NCBI RefSeq assembly: GCF_050003625.1
Contig: NC_134398.1
Location: 113,622,145-113,686,144, forward strand
DNA from: Haematobia irritans
Taxonomy: Eukaryota; Arthropoda; Insecta; Diptera; Muscidae
Length of the DNA: 64,000 nucleotides
Reading direction: 5' to 3'
The position numbers were made by a program, and so were the translations under genes. The first letter of the stretch is position 1. Each line of letters starts with the position of its first letter. The notes below the pieces were generated by a model. That model had not been told where the DNA came from and made no database searches. It saw only the letters and a program-made list of their open reading frames with translations. Below, one piece after another: positions 58,726 to 64,000 of this stretch.

Positions 58726-58922
58726 CAATTACTACGTGCTCATCCGAACGTTCATTTTCAAAAATGAAGAGATTAAAGACGTATCTTAGAAATTCGACTG
58801 GCGAGAGTACACTCAATGGATTGGCATTAATGTCGGTTCATCGCCGAATAAATGTGCCGACTGAAGAAATCATTGATTTATTTGCTGCCCAAAAAGCCCG
58901 TCGGCTCAATTTAATATTATAA
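58726..58922 (+). pseudogene. hAT transposase C-terminal fragment, copy 2
   Basis: TTCSSERSFSKMKRLKTYLR, LNGLALMSVHRRINVPTEEI and stop after LNLIL: the hATC dimerisation helix region. 94% or so identical by eye to 20812-21008, without the Helentron insertion at the stop codon. Confidence 0.8.
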
Positions 58923-59049
58923 AAATATTGTATACATACCTATGCATAAATAAAATTTTCTACACATGAGATTATATGAATATATTTTTAAAGTTGAACT
59001 CCCCCCCCCCCCCCCCCCCCCTCGAATTAAAATCCTGGCTACGGCCTTG

Positions 59050-61322
59050 CTATTGGACACACATTTTCCTGGAAATCAGACGGTTGAACCATGTACTGGC
59101 GGTGCCACAGTTGCTCAGCGGTCGTTTCCTGTCGAGGAAATTGTATCGGAAACTAGAATAAGATGGACGCTAAATTGCTTTGGACAATTCAAATCCCCCG
59201 GACCTGATGGAATTACTCCGGCGGAGTTACAAGCTGTAACTGACAAAATTATCCCCTGGTTGTCGGTGATATATAAAGGATGTATCAACTTATCATATAT
59301 CCCAGGAAAGTGGAGGGAAACAAAAGACGTTTTCATACCTAAAGCGGGAAAAGCCTCTCACTCGAGGGCGGAGGATTTCCGACCAATCAGCTTATCCTCA
59401 TTACTACTTAAGACTCTGGAGAGGATGATAGATATTTGTCTTAGAACTAGCATCGATTCAAGTTTGTTCTCGAAACGACAGCATGCATACTCGAAGGGCA
59501 GTTCTACTGAGACCGCACTACATGAACTAGTCAGCTTTATTGAAAGCTCACTATCTGTCAAAGAATACACAATCGTGGCGTTTCTAGACATCGAAGGGGC
59601 GTTCAATAATGTCCATCCGAGCTCGATATTAAATGGACTGACAACTCTGAATGTGGATCCATGTATACTCAGGCTGTTAGACGAACTGCTAATGAAGAGA
59701 CGTATTTCAGCCACACTAGGACAAGCAAACATACAAAGGTATGTGAAAAGAGGCACTCCCCAAGGAGGAGTTCTATCACCTCTTCTTTGGAATGTTGCTA
59801 TAAATAGCCTTCTGGTTCCTCTCGAAAAAGAAAGGATAAAAGTGGTGGCATACGCAGATGATGTGACTCTGGCAGTCAGGGGATAATTCCCATCCACAAT
59901 CAGAGATATTATTCAGAGGGCCCTCCGGATGACTGAGAAATGGGCGAAAGACAATGGTCTTGGGGTAAATCCTGCAAAGACAGAATTAGTCATGTACTGC
60001 AAAGATCGCAAAACTTCCACGGTTAGGCCTGTTTCCTTAGGGGGTATTGAAATTCCCTTTGGTGATTGAGATTGAAAATACCTTGGCGTTATTTTGGACA
60101 GGAAGCTGAACTTTAAGCTTAATATTGAAGAAAGGGCGAGAAAGGCAACTGTAGCTTTGTACTCGTGCAAAACGGCAATGGGAAAAGAGTGGGGACTAAA
60201 ACCAAAAATTGTGCATTGGCTATACACGGCAGTGGTTAGACCTATAATGCTGTATGGTAGTCTGGTGGCCGGCACTTCAGAAACCGACTGGTTTAGATAA
60301 AGTTAAGCGTATGGCGTGTTTGTGTATTTCAGGTGCATTCAGCAAGACAGGAACAAATTCCCTTAATGTAATGCTGCATCTATTGCCTTTAGACATTTTG
60401 GCCAAACAGTCCGCTGCAACAACGGCTGTGCGGTTGCGCGAACTATCGCTGTGGTCGGAAAAAGGTTACGGTCACAGTTCTGTCCTCAAAATAATGCCAG
60501 ATGTGCCTAACGTAGAGGATTACACTTTGGCGAGTCCACTTTTCGACAAAAAGTTTGAGACTCTAATCCCCAACAGTGAGGCGTGGTGCACACAGACCCT
60601 CTTATGTTATTCCCAAAAGTGAGGCTTGGTGCACACGGGCCCCGGGGAATAAACGATATATAGATTTCTACACTGATGGCTCCAAATTGGATTGACAAGT
60701 GGGTTTCGGAGTATATTCTGAAGATCTGGAACTTCGAATAGCGAAAAGATTACCTAATCACTGTAGTGTTTTTCAGGCTGAAATATTAGCAATAAGAGAG
60801 GTGGCGAATTGGCTGAGAACTAATGTTCCAAAAAATGTTGGCATTAATATATACTCAGAGAGTCAACATGCAATAAAATCCTTGGACTCTGTGCTCCTTA
60901 ACTCGAAAACGGCCATCGACTGCCGCAAGTCTCTCAATGAGATGGCTGAGCAGCACAATATTCACCTAATATGGGTGCCTGGCCATAGGAACATACCGGG
61001 GAACTTGCAAGCGGATGAGTTGGCGAGCCTAGGGACTACCTTATATATTCCAGGCGAAGTAGAATCTGTTGGTATGACCCTGGCTACCTGCAAGCTCATA
61101 CTGCGTGAGAAGGCTGTTATGATGGCAAATGTTCGATGGGAGAATTGCAGGTTGTAACGACACCAAGCAAATATGGCCCCATTTAAACTTAAACCGCACA
61201 CTAGATATGCTAGAGTTCTCGAGACGTCAGATATCACTCCTGATATCTGCTATAACGGGTCGCTGCCTGATAGACGATTTTGCTAAAACTATTGGCGCGA
61301 AGTATAATGACTATTGTATGAT
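59050..61322 (+). pseudogene. LOA-like LINE copy Y, RT and RNase H
   Basis: Resumes after the hAT element at LLDTHFPGNQTVEPC. RT: FKSPGPDGITPAELQ, DFRPISLSSLLLKTLERM, AFLDIEGAFNNVHPSSILN, GTPQGGVLSPLLW, VVAYADDVTLAV, then a TAA at 59883. Further stops near 60067 and a shift near 60255 follow. RNase H: FYTDGSKLD then TGA, FQAEILAIREV, INIYSESQHAI (usual Asp as Glu), WVPGHRNIPGNLQADEL. A frameshift near 61150 precedes LLISAITGRCLIDDF; the copy ends at YCM before the zinc knuckle. It shows the uninterrupted target of the transposon at 46347. Confidence 0.85.
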
Positions 61323-61323
61323 C

Positions 61324-61757
61324 CTACACTCATAGAATAAAGTCAGCTATAAATAGCACTCTGCTGTTGTATTTTCAGTGTCTAACGAACAACAATTTAT
61401 AAAATGTTTAGGTTACAAAATTATCCCCAAAGCCTTTTTAAGAACCACAAGTAGTTTTTGGTATAGTTTTGGATTGGAATATACTTTCAAGCTCCCAAAT
61501 CCGATCAGCAAAAATTTTGTTTGCTGTTATCCATCAATTTGATAAATATTCAGATTTTTGGGAAAATACTATAGATATTCATAAAATATTGTTTTAATTG
61601 TGTTATGATAGCCCTTACGACATTTTGATTTCTTTCAGTGTAATCGAGCTTAAAAAATAGCAGACAATGTTTGTGACTGCTTTCCATTTTTTACATATTG
61701 TTTGCTGTTTTAGCGGACTTTTCTGCTGTTTCTACTAACAATTTCCTTTGTGTGTAA
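61324..61757 (+). mobile_element. Possible MITE truncating LINE copy Y
   Basis: Starts CACTCATAGAATAAAGTCAG right where the LINE stops and ends near TTTCCTTTGTGTG (61757), TA-like bases outside. The internal motif TGCTGTT...AGCAGACAATG occurs inverted. The terminal match is weak. Confidence 0.35.
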
Positions 61758-62350
61758 ATTTAAAGCCAGAGAGATCCTTCGAAATTATTTGTATTTTAAA
61801 GAAGCCGAATTTTTGGCTCAAAATCAGTACCAAAATCCTTAACTGAAGGTCGAAATGTTTGGTTCCAAGTTGACTTTTTCTTGAGTTTATATACCTCTGT
61901 AACAATAAAGAAGATCGTACCCATATCTTTGTTTAAAACTTCAACAGAGTACTTATTATTACGGAGAAATAGGTTAAATAAAAAGTGCTAAATCCAATAA
62001 AACTTGTTTTTAACATCACAAAAATGCTGTCATAAAACAACTGTAACGAAAACAATACATGTTCTTTTTGGTATTTTTTAGAGTGTTAATGTTGAGCAGT
62101 GATGCAAATATGGTAACTAGATTTACAGTTTTTGGAGAAGAGGTTTATTTCACAATTTATTAAGTTTTTTTGTCTCTCCTGTAACATTTCAATAATTTGA
62201 CTTAGCACCTCTACATATTAAGCTAACGATATATTTTACGGGTTCTAACAACATTATTTATGGTAGAAAGACCGCCAGATATAGATCACGTATTATACAA
62301 TAGGTTATTAGTGCGAACCTTTTACACATATTTATTAACTTCCTCAAAGC
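61758..62350. other. Unassigned AT-rich stretch
   Basis: No frame over 60 codons with any motif, and no repeat match in the window. Confidence 0.35.
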
Positions 62351-63099
62351 TGCACTGTTAGAAAAATATGTTTTTCATATGTTTCGATATAAACAAAATG
62401 TGTTTCGGGCACAATTTCTAAACACAATATATTTAAGTGCAAACATGTAATATTCTCAAACTAATACTAAATGTTTGGAACACATATGTTAATATGTTAG
62501 AATATATTATGTTTGGGGCATGCATGTTTCATAAAAATTATATGTGTGAATGTAAACATATATAAATTTACAAATTTCGAGTAAACATATATATGTTGTG
62601 ATATTTTATTCAGAGAGAGAGAGTATAGAGAAAGAAATAGAGATAAAAACCGGGAGGGTCGACGAAAGATATCAAATTAACACAGCGAGAGAATCAAAAG
62701 AGAGCAATTTCTGTGAAACCGCTTATATGTTGTTTCGGAAACTGCTTTATGATAAGGCTTAAGTCTAAATGTTATTTAATTTAAGCCTAATTATTATTTA
62801 ATTTGTGTATATTCTAAAATTATTTATGTATGTTTATACTCGACCCCACGTTCATCCTTTGTTAGAGTTTTTGAATTCCTTCCAAAATTTCAAACTTTTA
62901 TACCAAAACAAGTTTTTTATTACAAAATTGTTATTTTTGCAATAAAAAAATAATATCTTAGCCAAAAGCTCAGTCCATTTCGTTTATATCAAGCACTGTT
63001 TCTGACTGTAAATCTTTAATAACCCACATTTCGAAGTTTCATTATAAAAATTTAATATAGTATAAATATAAATGTGTAAATTAAAAAAAAAAATGGTGT

Positions 63100-63172
63100 T
63101 TGGTCGGAGCAGGGATTGAACCCACGACCCTTTGCATGTACGGCAGACATGCTAACCACTGCTCCACGTTGC
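63100..63172 (-). repeat. tRNA-like module 1 in D element
   Basis: Minus strand GTGGAGCAGTGGTTAGCATG, then CGTACAT in place of CTTGCAT, and B box GGGTTCAATCCC. Confidence 0.5.
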
Positions 63173-63287
63173 CAACACATGTATGTTTCTGTTAAATAAT
63201 GTTATGTTTGCATGGGCTCGTGGGCGCTGCAAACTATGCTATATAAATGTAACTTATAACGATAATTGTCTACTGGTGACTATAACA

Positions 63288-63358
63288 GCTACGTAGCTCA
63301 GTGGTAGTGTGTTGGCTTACAAACTGTATGGTCCTCGGTTCGATTCTCCGTCCAGGCG
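63288..63358 (+). repeat. tRNA-like module 2 in D element
   Basis: GTAGCTCAGTGGTAGTGTG is a full A-box match and CGGTTCGATTCTCCG a B box with stem, 45 bp apart. Divergent from module 1, with about 115 bp between them. Confidence 0.55.
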
Positions 63359-63664
63359 AAAGGTAAAATTTAAAAAAATTATAAAATTGAATAATTTCTT
63401 CAACATTATTTGTATTACAGAAAAAGGTGCCAAGAACTAAAAAATTTCGTGGAAGTGAAAATTATGTTAGGGAATGAGCACAATCTTCTTTGGGGAAATT
63501 TCTGCCAAGCATATAATATTTTTGGGCTCAAAATGCTTCCAAACATATTATATGTTCACATAAAACAAACATATTAATGTTTCGGCAGTATCCAATAATA
63601 TATGTGCTTCCTGCAAAATATGTTTGGAACATATGTTAGAGAGGCGATTTTTTTTGAGGGTGTG

Positions 63665-64000
63665 TGTTTTGGTGTTATGGCAAAATAGGAAAAATTTCTT
63701 ATAAGAACTCAAATGGTCCACCTTGGAATTCAAAGCAAAGGCTAAAACCAAAAAGAATGAATTATACAGAAAATTTAAGATAACTGGAAAAGCTATAGAT
63801 TTTAAATATTGTGTTGTGTTGGCCTTTCTGGTTATAACATGGTGAATAAAAGGTCTTATAAATTACACATATCGACCCTAAAAGTTGTTATGGATTTATT
63901 AACACCAAACGCAGTGTAAAAATGATGCAGATGACGATACTATTTTGAATCGATTTACTACCAAACACTATGATGAATATAGTCCATACCCTTCAATATC
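63665..64000. other. Unassigned window end
   Basis: No repeat match or gene seen. Confidence 0.3.

Larger units (their letters stand above)
55327..59049 (+). mobile_element. hAT element copy 2, complete ends (3723 bp)
   Basis: Termini CAAGGCCGTATTC and GGCTACGGCCTTG, with the exact 8-bp duplication CTATTGGA (55319-55326, 59050-59057) inside the LINE. G- and C-runs near both ends. Contents: two pieces of transposase C-terminus, the nested CAGGGATGG MITE (55708-58725), and in that two Helentron-like arrays. CTACGGCC and AAAATCCTGGCTACG ends recall Tip100/ZMYM1-like hATs. Confidence 0.9.
62353..63662 (+). mobile_element. MITE family D, complete copy (1310 bp)
   Basis: Termini CACTGTTAGAAAAATATG and CGATTTTTTTTGAGGGTG with TG on both sides (62351-62352, 63663-63664). 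Includes (GA)n at 62612-62640, both tRNA-like modules and CATATGTT-rich ends. No MITE G, unlike the copies at 36760 and 42563. Confidence 0.8.

Overview
The window looks like AT-rich intergenic DNA from a higher fly, most likely a muscid or other calyptrate. This is inferred from the tandem repeats built on GGGAGCTATATCTAAATCTG, the (TTCTATAGAAATAAAATTTTG)n low-complexity arrays, a LOA-type LINE with a TAACCTAACCT tail, and 70-85 bp GT-AG introns. I see no rRNA gene, no functional tRNA, no CRISPR and no intact host gene. Almost everything is nested transposable elements, satellite and relics, and many elements can be dated relative to each other because the window also holds the empty site.

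Layout. 1-3.9 kb: repeat fragments, a frameshifted transposase relic (1465-2562, minus) and part of a MITE family with two tRNA-like modules (family D). 3.9-11.9 kb: a 292-bp (AT)n tract followed by a 7.76-kb near-perfect palindrome (arms 4179-8059 and 8060-11939, axis in a second (AT)n). 11.9-15.2 kb: the end of MITE A, interrupted by MITE B, then a satellite with 157/203-bp alternation (about 360-bp higher-order unit). 15.2-27.6 kb: two inverted copies of element F, both with an identically spaced three-exon mini-gene, crowded with hAT, Helentron-like and mariner insertions. 27.6-33.3 kb: a run of family E MITEs around a short island that may hold host exons. 33.3-44.6 kb: more D, R, A and B elements and two nested LINE relics. 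44.6-51.2 kb: one full-length LOA-like LINE (ORF1, EN-RT-RNase H ORF2) with a 12-bp target duplication, killed by a 1.73-kb insertion, a 7-nt duplication and a deletion. 52.6-61.3 kb: two more damaged copies of the same LINE, one split by a hAT element. 62.3-63.7 kb: another D element.

No gene set works together as a pathway. What is coherent is the transposition history. At least seven MITE families with unrelated interiors share termini of the form CAC(N)3-5 followed by an A-run and a 2-bp TA (or TG) duplication, suggesting one mobilising machinery. A second group (ACAAGTATATAC...GGGTATA) inserts without target duplication, like Helentrons. hAT elements are recognised by 8-bp duplications and CAGTG, CAGGGATG, CAAGGCCG or TAGAGGTC termini. 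All assignments were made by eye from the sequence; no database was searched.
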